From the NCBI GenBank assembly GCA_026129165.1, contig JAHCIP010000026.1, positions 1 through 34,444 on the forward strand: a DNA stretch of 34,444 nt, read 5' to 3'. This stretch comes from Anaerolineae bacterium. Its GTDB lineage: Bacteria > Chloroflexota > Anaerolineae > Epilineales > JAHCIE01. Below, one piece after another: positions 14,108-22,276 of the stretch (position 1 is the first letter of the stretch; each line of letters starts with the position of its first letter). The position numbers and the translations under genes were made by a program. The notes under the pieces were generated by a model. The model ran no database searches. It saw only the letters and a program-made list of their open reading frames with translations, and had not been told where the DNA came from.

Positions 14108-16834
14108 ATGCCCGACCGCCCCACTGGCACTGTCACCTTCCTCTTCACTGACATCGAGGGGAGTACAAAGCTTTGGGAGCGCTATCCTGACGCGATGAAG
14201 GTGGCGCTTGCCCGTCATGACGCGATTCTGCGCCAGGCCATTGAAAGCCACAACGGGTATGTCTTCAAAACGGTGGGCGATGCCTTTTGTGCCGCTTTCA
14301 CCCGAGCGACGGATGCGTTGGCAGCGGTATTCGAAGCACAACAAGCGCTGCTGCTCCCCTTTACCGCTTCGTCCAGTTCGCCAGAGGCGGGCCAGCCCGC
14401 TCTGCCCTCACCGCACTTACCTGGCAAGGAGGGGGGGGAGAGCGTGCCTATCCGCGTCCGGGCCGGCCTCCACACGGGCATGGCCGAGGAACGCGACGGC
14501 GACTACTTCGGTCCTGCCGTCAATCGCGTGGCGCGGCTCATGTCGGCGGGCCACGGCGGCCAGACCCTTCTGTCTCAACCCACCTACGAATTATTGCAGG
14601 AGCGCCTTCCAGCGGGGGCCTCTGTGCGTGATCTGGGCGAGCGGCGGTTGAAAGACCTCATCCGGCCTGAGCGCATCTATCAGTTCATGATGCCGGGCTG
14701 GCCGACAGAATTCCCCGCTCTCAAGACCCTGGACGCCCGCCCGAATAACCTACCGGCTCAACTGACCGTTCTCGTAGGCCGTGACGCTGAGCTTGAACGC
14801 TGTCGCGAACGGTTACGACGCGGTGATGTCCGCCTCTTGACGCTCACCGGGCCGGGTGGTATCGGCAAGACACGCCTGGCGCTCCAGGTGGCGACGGAGA
14901 TGATTGACGAGTTCGAGGATGGCGCCTTCTTTGTCCCGCTGACGACGACCGATCCCGACTTAGTGCTCTCGGATATTGCCCAGGCGCTGGGCGTGCGCGA
15001 GGCATCCGGCCAGACGATGCTCGCCAGCCTCCGCGACGCCCTGCGCGACAAAAATATGCTCGTCGTGGTGGACAACTTTGAACAGGTCATCGCCGCTGCC
15101 CCCATGATCGCTGAGTTATTGGCGGCGGCGCCGCGTGTCAAGTTCTCCGTCACGAGTGAGATTGTGCTGCGCGTACGCGGCGAGAATACGATGCGCCTGG
15201 AGCCGCTGAGCCTGCCTCGCCGGGGGCGCACCCCGCCGCTGGATGAACTCCTCAAGTACGCGGCCATCGCGCTCTTTGTCCAGCGCGCTATTGAGAGCAA
15301 GGCCGACTTCAGGCTGACCGAGGATAATGCGGCCGCCGTCGTTGAAATCTGCCAGCGGTTGGACGGTCTACCACTCGCTATTGAACTGGCGGCGGCGCGC
15401 ATCAAGGTTCTCAACCCGCAGACCATGTTGAACCGCCTGGAAAACAGCCTCAAGCTACTCACAGGCGGGGCGCGTGACCTGCCCTCACGCCAACAGACGA
15501 TCCGCAACGCCATCAGTTGGAGTTATGATTTGTTGGAGGAACGGGAGAAGCGCGCTTTTGCGCGCCTGGCGGTCTTTGTCGGCGGCTTTAGCCTCGAAGC
15601 GGCGGAGGCCATCATCAATGCGCAGGGCGACCTGGAGCAGGACATCCTGGACGAGATTTCCTCGCTCCTGGATAAGAGCCTGGTACGCCAGGGAGAAGAG
15701 GTGAACGGAGAACCCCACTTCTCTATGCTCAGGACGGTGCGCGAGTTTAGTCTGGAGCAACTGGCCGACCGCGGGGAACTCGAAGACATGCGCCAGAACC
15801 ACGCCGCCTATTACCGCGCTCTGGCTGAGGAAGCTGAGCCTAAACTGACCGGCGCGCAGCAAGCGCAATGGCTGAACCGCCTGGAAGCGGAACACAGCAA
15901 CTTGCGCGCGGCCCTGGACTGGCTGGCGGAAAGCGGGGATGACGAGGGCGCCTGGGCCATGGGCGGGGCGTTGTGGCGCTTCTGGTCGGTGCGGGGCCAC
16001 TTTAGCGAGGGCCGCGCCTGCCTGGCGAACCTGCTTGAGATTGGCCCGCTGTCCTTGAAAGGCACACCGGCCAGCCTGCGGCAGGCCAGGGCCAAGCTGG
16101 TCCAGAGCGCGGGGACGCTGGCCGCGCAACAAGGCGATTACCCGGCCGCGCGAGAACTGTACGAGGAGAGCCTGGCCTTGCGGCGCGATCTGGGCGACAA
16201 GCGCGGCACCGCGAATCTATTGAACAACCTGGGCGTCCTGGCCCGCTTCGAAGGCGACCTAGAGATGGCCCGCGCCCGCTATGAGGAGAGTCTGGCCTTA
16301 CTGCGAACGCTCAATGATCGGGCGGCCGTGGGTCAGGCTCTCAATAACCTCGGCCTGGTCCTACGCTACCAGGGCGACCTGGCGGAGGCGCGGCAATCTC
16401 TCGAAGAGAGTCTCCGTCTACGGCGGCAGCTAAAGGACAAGTGGGGCATCGCCAACTCACTCAGCAGCCTGGGCGACCTCGCCCTGGAACAGGGTGACTT
16501 CGACGCGGCCCAGACCTTCCTGAACGAAAGTCTGACCCTGAACCTGGAATTGGGGGACCGCCGCGCCCTCGCCTTCGACTTGGAATATCTGGCCGGCCTA
16601 GCGGCGGCCCGGGGTGGTTTTGAATACGCCATCCACCTGTTAGGGGCGGCGGCGGCCCTCCGTGAGGAGATCCAGGCGCCGCTGTCGCCCGCCGAGGAGG
16701 TCAAGGTCGCCGCGCGGCTGCGGCCCGCCCGCGATGCAGTGGGGGATACGGCTTATTTTGAGGCGCTGGCCGTCGGTCGCACAATCTCTTTGGACGCCGC
16801 GATTGGTGAGGCGTTTGGCGCCGTGTCGGGGTAA
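14108..16834 (+). CDS. Class III nucleotide cyclase / NB-ARC ATPase / TPR regulator
   Basis: A 908-residue signalling protein. Residues 5-193 are a class III adenylate/guanylate cyclase domain: FLFTDIEGST (metal D15), K54 and GDAF (metal D58), RAGLHTG, and transition-state N139-R140. All catalytic positions are kept, so it should make cAMP or cGMP. Residues ~218-560 are an NB-ARC/AAA-like switch ATPase with Walker A GPGGIGKT (248-255) and Walker B LVVVDNFE. Residues ~680-840 hold about five TPRs with repeated LEESL.LRR.L.D..G.A..L.NLG units. A low-complexity loop (88-112) interrupts the cyclase domain. GAAGGA precedes the ATG. This architecture is common in Chloroflexota and Actinobacteria; the signal is unknown. 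Confidence 0.93.
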   Translation: MPDRPTGTVTFLFTDIEGSTKLWERYPDAMKVALARHDAILRQAIESHNGYVFKTVGDAFCAAFTRATDALAAVFEAQQALLLPFTASSSSPEAGQPALPSPHLPGKEGGESVPIRVRAGLHTGMAEERDGDYFGPAVNRVARLMSAGHGGQTLLSQPTYELLQERLPAGASVRDLGERRLKDLIRPERIYQFMMPGWPTEFPALKTLDARPNNLPAQLTVLVGRDAELERCRERLRRGDVRLLTLTGPGGIGKTRLALQVATEMIDEFEDGAFFVPLTTTDPDLVLSDIAQALGVREASGQTMLASLRDALRDKNMLVVVDNFEQVIAAAPMIAELLAAAPRVKFSVTSEIVLRVRGENTMRLEPLSLPRRGRTPPLDELLKYAAIALFVQRAIESKADFRLTEDNAAAVVEICQRLDGLPLAIELAAARIKVLNPQTMLNRLENSLKLLTGGARDLPSRQQTIRNAISWSYDLLEEREKRAFARLAVFVGGFSLEAAEAIINAQGDLEQDILDEISSLLDKSLVRQGEEVNGEPHFSMLRTVREFSLEQLADRGELEDMRQNHAAYYRALAEEAEPKLTGAQQAQWLNRLEAEHSNLRAALDWLAESGDDEGAWAMGGALWRFWSVRGHFSEGRACLANLLEIGPLSLKGTPASLRQARAKLVQSAGTLAAQQGDYPAARELYEESLALRRDLGDKRGTANLLNNLGVLARFEGDLEMARARYEESLALLRTLNDRAAVGQALNNLGLVLRYQGDLAEARQSLEESLRLRRQLKDKWGIANSLSSLGDLALEQGDFDAAQTFLNESLTLNLELGDRRALAFDLEYLAGLAAARGGFEYAIHLLGAAAALREEIQAPLSPAEEVKVAARLRPARDAVGDTAYFEALAVGRTISLDAAIGEAFGAVSG

Positions 16835-16865
16835 CTCTTCCGGCTCCCGTCAGGTCTGTCCCGAC

Positions 16866-18506
16866 TTACTTGAGTAGAGTGAGCATGAGTTGGGCAAGGA
16901 CGATCTTAGCAATCGTTGCCACAGGGTAGACCGTCGCGTAGCCGACATTGGGCAGGTCGTTGTCCGTCTGCTCCAGGGCAAAGCTGAGCACCGCCGGATT
17001 GGTCTGGAGCCCAGACAGGACACCGAAGAGCAGGCCCACCGGCATCTTGAGCACACTGTAGCCTAGCCAGAGGGTGAGGAAGGCGGTCACGCCCGTGATG
17101 ACGATACCGGCCAGGAACAGTGTCAGCCCGCCGCCCCCAGTCAACGTGCTGACGAAGGCGTAGCCCGCCCGCGTTCCAACGCCGGCCAGGAACAGAATCA
17201 ATCCCACCTGGCGCAAGGTCAGGTTAGCGTTGTACGGCAGATTCCAGACGATAGGTCCCGTGCGGCGCAGGGCGCCCAAGACGAGGGCGACGATGAGCGG
17301 GCCGCCAGCGTAGCCAAGACGCACGACCACGCCGCCCGGCAGTGGAATGGGAATCAGCCCCACGAGCAGGCCGAGGGCGAGGCCCAGGTTAAAGCTGAGA
17401 ATATCAATCTCGCTCAGCGCGCGGTACGAGTCGCCAAAGAAGCGCGTGACGGCTTCCATGTGGTCGCGGTGGGTGACGACCCGCACGCGGTCCCCCAGTT
17501 CCAGCACGGTGTCGGCATGGGGGAGCATCTCAATGTCGCCGCGCCGCACGCGGGTGATAATCGCGCCGAATTGCTGCGGGAGGTTGAGGTCACGCAGGCG
17601 GTGGCCCACCAGACGCGGGTTCGAGACAAAGATGCGTCGGTAGTCCATCTCGCTTCGATCCAGCGGCAGCTCAACCTGGCTGGCCTCGCCGAGGGCCTGG
17701 GTAAACCGTTCTACCGCCGCTTGCGCGCCGACCACGCTGATCAGGTCGCCCAGTTGGAGCACGACCTGGCCGCTCGCCAGGTCCAAATGCTCGCCGCGCC
17801 GCATGCGCCCCAGCACCACATCAAAGCCGCCGCTTTCCATTAAGGATTGAATCGTCACCCCGACCACATCTGGCTGAGTGACCTGCACCGTGCGGTTCAC
17901 GAGCCGTTCGCCCGACACGCCCAACTCGCGCAGGGCCGCCGCCTCACGCGCCTCATCGCGGGGCCAGAGCCGCCGCGCGAAGGTCATGGCGAGCATCATG
18001 CCCAGGAAGCCCATGGGATAGGCGATGGAGTAACCGACGACCGGCTCGGCTAGAGCCTGGTCGAGGGCGCCGGCCGGGGTCATAGCCTTGACGGCGTCGA
18101 GGATCGCGGCGAGGGTCGGCGTATTGGTCAGGCTGCCGGCAAACATGCCGGCCGTGACCGTCGGCTTGAGGCCCAAGAGACCGCGGATGCCGAGGGTCAG
18201 GCCAGCGGCGACGAGCAGAAGAGCCAGGACGAACAGGTTATCCCGCAGCCCCTTGCGCCGAAACGAGGCAAAGAAGCCCGCCCCGCTGCTCAACCCGACG
18301 GTATACACAAACAAGACCAGACCAATGAGGTAGATAATCTCGGGCAGCTTGAGGTCGGGATGCAACGCTCCGACGCCCAGACCGGCGAACAGGACGGCGG
18401 CGATGCCGAGGCTGACACCGGCGATGCGGATGCGGCCCAGCGCGAAGCCAAGCGCCGAGACAACAAACAGGAGCAGCAAAGGGTTAGCAATCAGTATGTC
18501 TATCAT
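16866..18506 (-). CDS. AspT/YidE-family transporter with two RCK_C (TrkA-C) domains
   Basis: A 546-residue membrane protein of the aspartate:alanine exchanger family. It has five N-terminal membrane segments (from LLLLFVVSALGFALG), two cytoplasmic TrkA-C regulatory domains (~residues 190-370, e.g. GQVVLQLGDLISVVGA and ADTVLELGDRVRVVTH) and five or six C-terminal segments. GLFAGSLTNTP-like motifs appear in each half (AGMFAGSLTNTPTLAAILD and GVLSGLQTNPAVLSFAL), as the inverted-repeat fold requires. The ATG at 18506 is used because the upstream extension is antisense to another ORF. The substrate is unknown; dicarboxylate or amino-acid exchange is likely. Its start overlaps a divergent small ORF. 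Confidence 0.9.
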   Translation of the reverse strand: MIDILIANPLLLLFVVSALGFALGRIRIAGVSLGIAAVLFAGLGVGALHPDLKLPEIIYLIGLVLFVYTVGLSSGAGFFASFRRKGLRDNLFVLALLLVAAGLTLGIRGLLGLKPTVTAGMFAGSLTNTPTLAAILDAVKAMTPAGALDQALAEPVVGYSIAYPMGFLGMMLAMTFARRLWPRDEAREAAALRELGVSGERLVNRTVQVTQPDVVGVTIQSLMESGGFDVVLGRMRRGEHLDLASGQVVLQLGDLISVVGAQAAVERFTQALGEASQVELPLDRSEMDYRRIFVSNPRLVGHRLRDLNLPQQFGAIITRVRRGDIEMLPHADTVLELGDRVRVVTHRDHMEAVTRFFGDSYRALSEIDILSFNLGLALGLLVGLIPIPLPGGVVVRLGYAGGPLIVALVLGALRRTGPIVWNLPYNANLTLRQVGLILFLAGVGTRAGYAFVSTLTGGGGLTLFLAGIVITGVTAFLTLWLGYSVLKMPVGLLFGVLSGLQTNPAVLSFALEQTDNDLPNVGYATVYPVATIAKIVLAQLMLTLLK

Positions 18507-18669
18507 AACGAACCCTTTAATCGAGGCCGCGCTACGTCGGGCCATTGCCGAGGAGCGCCGCCGGCTACAAAACGAACGTGACCTGGCGATCATCAACCGC
18601 GTGGCAGACCGCCTCAACGAAGAGGCCGATGATGTACTATTGTACGTCAAGGCCAGCCAGTTGATGTAA
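18496..18669 (+). CDS. Small helical protein, possible antitoxin
   Basis: A 57-residue ORF on the plus strand. Its start overlaps the start codon of the divergent transporter gene by 11 bases. The protein is a charged helix (NPLIEAALRRAIAEERRRL), then INRVADRLNEEADDVLLYV. The INR.AD.LN.EA.DVL pattern resembles the C-terminal part of small CopG-like antitoxins as I recall them, and codon choice looks coding. No DNA-binding strand and no toxin gene are present, so it may be an orphan or a fragment. The ribosome site is weak. Confidence 0.5.
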   Translation: MSIITNPLIEAALRRAIAEERRRLQNERDLAIINRVADRLNEEADDVLLYVKASQLM

Positions 18670-18714
18670 CCTAAGTTAGCCTAAAGTTCAGATTTGGAGG
18701 AATTTAACGTCATG

Positions 18715-18785
18715 CTGCGGCGTTCAGGCCGCAGTCCCCACTGAAGGGCGTTTTCGTTAGCGGAACTGTGGCATGAATGCCCCAG
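18715..18785. repeat. Inverted pair of GTTYAG-loop hairpins
   Basis: Hairpin 18715-18734 has stem CTGCGGC/GCCGCAG and loop GTTCAG. Hairpin 18766-18785 has stem CTGTGGC/GCCCCAG (one mismatch) and loop ATGAAT, a drifted CTGAAC. The second is in opposite orientation. The first hairpin and following bases are nearly identical to 23914-23940. Confidence 0.7.
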
Positions 18786-18878
18786 CTTGGGCGGAGACGT
18801 CTTGGGCGGCCACGTATGGGCCAAAATTGAAGCGCTCTTCCCCCTCTGCCTATATCTTCCCTTCTTACCAGTGCAGAC

Positions 18879-18908
18879 TTGTCTATCCAGGCCAATCTGT
18901 GCTATTCT
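18879..18908 (+). promoter_or_regulatory. Promoter ahead of the cobalamin riboswitch
   Basis: TTGTCT at 18879-18884 and TATTCT at 18903-18908 are 18 bases apart. The RNA would start about 30 bases before the riboswitch core. Confidence 0.5.
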
Positions 18909-18940
18909 TACGTCTACAACTGAACACGGCCACCCACGGT

Positions 18941-19056
18941 GACCACAAGCCCGGATGCTGAGGCATAATGGGGGAAGTCGGTGCGAGTCCGACGCTGTCC
19001 CGCAACTGTAAGGCCCGGTGAACCCGCCGCGCCAAGCCAGGATACCCGCCGTGGTC
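18941..19056 (+). promoter_or_regulatory. Cobalamin (adenosylcobalamin) riboswitch
   Basis: The B12 box AGCCAGGATACCCGCC at 19035-19050 matches the family consensus closely. Upstream are the GTCGGTGCGAGTCCGAC hairpin (18977-18993) and the CTGTCCCGCAACTGTAA core (18995-19011). GACCAC at 18941-18946 can pair with GTGGTC at 19051-19056 to close the P1 stem. A small hairpin GGGCG/CGCCC at 19059-19075 may contribute the kissing-loop partner. By family knowledge, bound cobalamin turns expression off; here the likely output is the terminator at 19181. The ends are approximate. Confidence 0.93.
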
Positions 19057-19180
19057 GAGGGCGTTACATGCGCCCTTGTTGCATCCCACCTTCGTGAGAA
19101 AGGCGGGGAAGCCCACGCCAGGCGCGGGAGTCCCCGGTCTGGCCGTGGACCGGCGCCCCCCTAACGGCGTGCTCTGACCC

Positions 19181-19210
19181 CGCGTCCCAAATGGGACGCG
19201 CTTGTTTTTT
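19181..19210 (+). terminator. Riboswitch-controlled intrinsic terminator
   Basis: CGCGTCCC (19181-19188) and GGGACGCG (19193-19200) form a perfect 8-bp stem, followed by CTTGTTTTTT. The U-tract runs directly into the AAGGAGG ribosome site (19211-19217), so the same structure could also affect translation. Confidence 0.88.
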
Positions 19211-19222
19211 AAGGAGGACCGT

Positions 19223-20551
19223 GTGCGCCGTCGTCGTCTGTTCTTGCCAGTCGTTGTGCTGCTCGTCCTCGTTGGGGCTGGCCTGGCCGCCGTCCAGTGG
19301 ACCCAGGCTCGCGCCCGCCTCCTCGTTCAATTCCCTGATGGCCGCGTCGAAACCCGCAACATTACCTTCCGCAATACTATGAGTGGCCTGGAGATGCTCC
19401 AGCGGTCGGGCCTCACCGTTGTCACGTCAAAGACCGACTTCGGGACGGCCGTGTGTAGTATCGAGGGGGTCGGCTGCCCCGCCACCAACTGTTTCTGTGA
19501 CAAAGCCAACTTCTGGGGCTACTATCACTGGACCGCCCAGGGCTGGGCCATGGCCGACGTGGGCGCGGACCAGGCGACCGTGACCAATGGCGGCCTGGAT
19601 GGCTGGCGCTGGGGCGACGGGCCGCCCACTGTCAACGGCGGCGCCAACCGGCCCACCACCCCGGCTGGCTCGGCCGCCACCGCCCTGAACTGGCTGCGCG
19701 CCCGCCAGCAGGCCGACGGCAGCTTCGCCAGCGAAACGTTTCGCGTCGGGCTGACCCTCGACGTCGTCCTGGCCGCCTCGGCGGCGGGTGAGGATGTGGG
19801 CGCGTGGCGCACGGAGGGCGGGCGGACCGTGCTCGACTTCCTGGCCGCCGGGGGCGCGGCCTACCTGGACCAGGGCGGCGCCCGCGAGGCGGGCAAGCTG
19901 CTAGCCGGCGTGGTCGCGGCGGGCGGCCAACCCCACGCCTTCGGGGGCCGCAACCTCGTCCAGGCCGTCCAGGCGACGTACCACGCCGGCCGCTTCGGCC
20001 AGAGCCACTGGGACCAGGCATGGGCCATACTCGGTTTGGCGGCGGCGGGCGAAGTCATTCCAGACGAGGCCGTCCAGACCTTACTGGCGGCCCCCACGCC
20101 CGAAGGCGGGTGGGCGTTCGCCCCTGGGATGGGCGAGGCCGATGTGGACACGACGGGGCTGGCGCTGCAGGCCCTGGCCGCCGCCAGCGCGCCTCACGAC
20201 CACCCTAGCCTTCAGAACGCCCGTCTCTTTCTGAGCCGCCAGCAAAACGACGACGGGGGCTTCCCAGCTCACCGGGCGACGCAGACGGCGTCGCGTGCTG
20301 GCTCGGCGGCCTCCCCGTCCAACGCTCCCTCGACGGCCCTGGCGGTGATGGGCCTGCTGGCAATCGGTACGGACCCGCTGGCCCCAGGCTGGCAGAAGGG
20401 TGGGCGCACACCGCTGGATGCCCTGCTTGCCCTACAAGGGCCGGACGGCGGGCTGCGCGGCGCGGCGGGGCCAAACGATGTCCAGGCCACAGCGCAAGCC
20501 TTGCCCGCCCTGCTTGGCAAGGTGTACCCCCTACGAGGGCCGCGTGACTGA
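19223..20551 (+). CDS. Cobalamin-binding surface protein: DUF4430 plus alpha/alpha toroid
   Basis: A 442-residue envelope protein, probably a vitamin B12 binder feeding the ECF importer downstream. RRRR then FLPVVVLLVLVGAGLAAV (residues 2-24) is a signal or membrane anchor. Residues ~33-130 form a DUF4430 (transcobalamin C-terminal-like) domain with C78, C85, C90, C92 and the aromatic GYYHW. Residues ~145-437 are an alpha/alpha toroid of prenyltransferase/squalene-cyclase-type repeats (RARQQADGSF, SRQQNDDGGF, ALQGPDGGL). Intrinsic factor and transcobalamin contain the same two folds in the opposite order. The GTG at 19223 is the start: AAGGAGG ends 5 bases upstream, while an upstream TTG would fall inside the terminator. 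The riboswitch control supports the substrate. Confidence 0.82.
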   Translation: MRRRRLFLPVVVLLVLVGAGLAAVQWTQARARLLVQFPDGRVETRNITFRNTMSGLEMLQRSGLTVVTSKTDFGTAVCSIEGVGCPATNCFCDKANFWGYYHWTAQGWAMADVGADQATVTNGGLDGWRWGDGPPTVNGGANRPTTPAGSAATALNWLRARQQADGSFASETFRVGLTLDVVLAASAAGEDVGAWRTEGGRTVLDFLAAGGAAYLDQGGAREAGKLLAGVVAAGGQPHAFGGRNLVQAVQATYHAGRFGQSHWDQAWAILGLAAAGEVIPDEAVQTLLAAPTPEGGWAFAPGMGEADVDTTGLALQALAAASAPHDHPSLQNARLFLSRQQNDDGGFPAHRATQTASRAGSAASPSNAPSTALAVMGLLAIGTDPLAPGWQKGGRTPLDALLALQGPDGGLRGAAGPNDVQATAQALPALLGKVYPLRGPRD

Positions 20552-21167
20552 GACCGGGCGACGATGGACGGCTCTCGTCGGCCTGCTGTTCGTCTGGTTG
20601 AGCCTGGCCGCACCCGCCTGGTCGCAGGACAATCGCGTCGGGCTGGTCGTGCAGTTCGGCAACGGCGCTGTGTTCCGGGGCTGCTACCCCTACACCCAGG
20701 GAATGACCGGCGCGGAGTTGCTGCAGCAGGCGGGGCTGGATAGCGCCATCGAGTACAGCGCCCAGGGCGCATTCGTCTGCCGCATCGCCGCGGCGGGCGT
20801 GGGGCAGGACGGCTGCGACTACCCCCGCGCGGCGTGCCAGTGTCAGGCGCAGACCCTCCCCTGGCGCTACTGGGCCTACTGGCGTCTCGATGGGGCCGAG
20901 TGGGCCTATTCCGACCAGGGGGCGGCGGGGCATGTGCTCCAGCCGGGCAGTGTGGACGGCTGGGCCTGGGGTGACGGCGGCGTGACCTCTGGCGTGAAGC
21001 CGCCGCCCGTCACCCTACAGGAATTATGCACGGCAACCGTGCCGCTCACCGCTGCTAGCCCGCGGGCCGAGAGGCAAGGACTGCCCACGTACTACCTCCT
21101 CTTCGTGGGCATGGTGGCCGGTCTGGTCGGGCTGTGGTGGGTGGTCCGCCAGCGGAGCGCCCGATGA
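20544..21167 (+). CDS. Membrane-anchored DUF4430 protein
   Basis: A 207-residue paralogue of the preceding protein's first domain. It has a signal peptide (WTALVGLLFVWLSLAAPAWS), a DUF4430 domain (GLVVQFGNGAVFRGCYPYTQ to VDGWAWGDGG) and a C-terminal membrane helix (YLLFVGMVAGLVGLWWVV) with an RQRSAR stop-transfer end. A Cys-rich loop (VCRI then CDYPRAACQC) and WRYWAYW match the upstream protein at the same places, suggesting shared disulfides and ligand contacts. It starts at GTG 20544, overlapping the upstream stop by 8 bases, with GAGGG upstream. It may hold or hand over cobalamin at the membrane. Ligand binding is inferred from operon and fold. Confidence 0.75.
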   Translation: MTETGRRWTALVGLLFVWLSLAAPAWSQDNRVGLVVQFGNGAVFRGCYPYTQGMTGAELLQQAGLDSAIEYSAQGAFVCRIAAAGVGQDGCDYPRAACQCQAQTLPWRYWAYWRLDGAEWAYSDQGAAGHVLQPGSVDGWAWGDGGVTSGVKPPPVTLQELCTATVPLTAASPRAERQGLPTYYLLFVGMVAGLVGLWWVVRQRSAR

Positions 21168-22276
21168 CCCCCCTTCACCAACCACCCACCACTGACCCCC
21201 CACCACTATTACCGCGCCACCCGCTGGCCTGGCTGGCCTGGCTGGGGCTGGCCTTCGGGGCCACGCTCACCACGCGCAACCCCCTCTACCTGCTACTTAT
21301 CCTGCTCACCCTGCTGGTCGTGTACCAGGCGGCGGCCCGCCAGACGCAGACCGGCCCGGCCTGGGGCGCGTTTATCCGCCTGGGGCTGGTGTTCGGCCTC
21401 ATCGGCGTCGGCTTCGACACCCTGACCGGCCACCTGGGGGACACGGTCCTGTTCCGCCTGCCGGACGCCTGGCCCGTCATCGGCGGGCGTATCACCCTGG
21501 AAGCCGTCGCCCACGGCCTCATCGGCGTCGTCCAACTGGCCGGCCTGCTCGTCGCCGGCGCGGTCTTCAGCCAGACCCTCGACGCTGCCACCCTCCTGCG
21601 CTTTGTCCCGGCCGCGTTTTACCACGCGGGCCTGATTCTGACCATTGGCCTGGCCTTCATACCCCAGACGGTGCTGGGTTTTCAGGAGATCCGCGACGCG
21701 CAGCGCATGCGCGGCCACCAGTTCCGCGCCGCCCGCGACTTGCTGCCCCTCATCGGCCCGTTGCTCACCACCGGGCTGGAACGCGCCGTTCAGTTAGCCG
21801 AAAGTCTGGAAACGCGAGGATTGGGCTATCCAGGCGACGAAGCGCCGCCCATCCACCGGCCCTGGCTAGCCCAACTGGGCCTGCTGGTGGGCAGCCTGGG
21901 GGTGGGAGTGGGGTTGTTCGGCCTGGGCTACTGGGGGCGCGAGCCGTGGGCGGTAGTGATGAGCCTGGCCGGCGGGCTACTCCTCGTCTGGACGGTGCGC
22001 CGCCTGGTCCCCACGGGCCGCCGCACCTACTACCGACGACTGCGATTGAGTTGCTTTGACCGTATCGTCATCGGGCTGAGCCTCAGCGGATTGCTCGGCC
22101 TGAGTCTCCTGGTGGCCCTGCGCCCGGAGCTAGTGGCCTACACGCCTTTCCCCCGCCTCGCCGCGCCGCCCTTTGACCCCTGGCTCGGCAGCGCGTACCT
22201 GGTCCTGCTGGCTCCAGTAGCCTCCCTGGCTCTGCCCAGGCCGACGGCGGAACGAGACGCCCGTGATTCAGCTTGA
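21164..22276 (+). CDS. ecfT: ECF transporter T component (EcfT)
   Basis: A 370-residue integral membrane protein that couples the ATPase pair to the substrate-binding S component. It has the CbiQ/EcfT fold with several membrane segments and the two coupling-helix signatures DAQRMRGHQF and SLETRGLGYP (the paired A-R-G type motifs that dock on the ATPases). The start ATG overlaps the previous stop (ATGA). Its first ~16 residues (HQPPTTDPPPLL) are encoded by a heptamer array and are probably disordered. After the usual EcfT domain it carries extra membrane segments (~residues 240-365), so it is longer than a minimal EcfT (~260). Confidence 0.9.
   Translation: MTPLHQPPTTDPPPLLPRHPLAWLAWLGLAFGATLTTRNPLYLLLILLTLLVVYQAAARQTQTGPAWGAFIRLGLVFGLIGVGFDTLTGHLGDTVLFRLPDAWPVIGGRITLEAVAHGLIGVVQLAGLLVAGAVFSQTLDAATLLRFVPAAFYHAGLILTIGLAFIPQTVLGFQEIRDAQRMRGHQFRAARDLLPLIGPLLTTGLERAVQLAESLETRGLGYPGDEAPPIHRPWLAQLGLLVGSLGVGVGLFGLGYWGREPWAVVMSLAGGLLLVWTVRRLVPTGRRTYYRRLRLSCFDRIVIGLSLSGLLGLSLLVALRPELVAYTPFPRLAAPPFDPWLGSAYLVLLAPVASLALPRPTAERDARDSA
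21176..21210. repeat. Heptamer array inside the EcfT N-terminus
   Basis: Five period-7 units CACCAAC, CACCCAC, CACTGAC, CCCCCAC, CACTATT lie in the first codons of ecfT. Confidence 0.6.
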
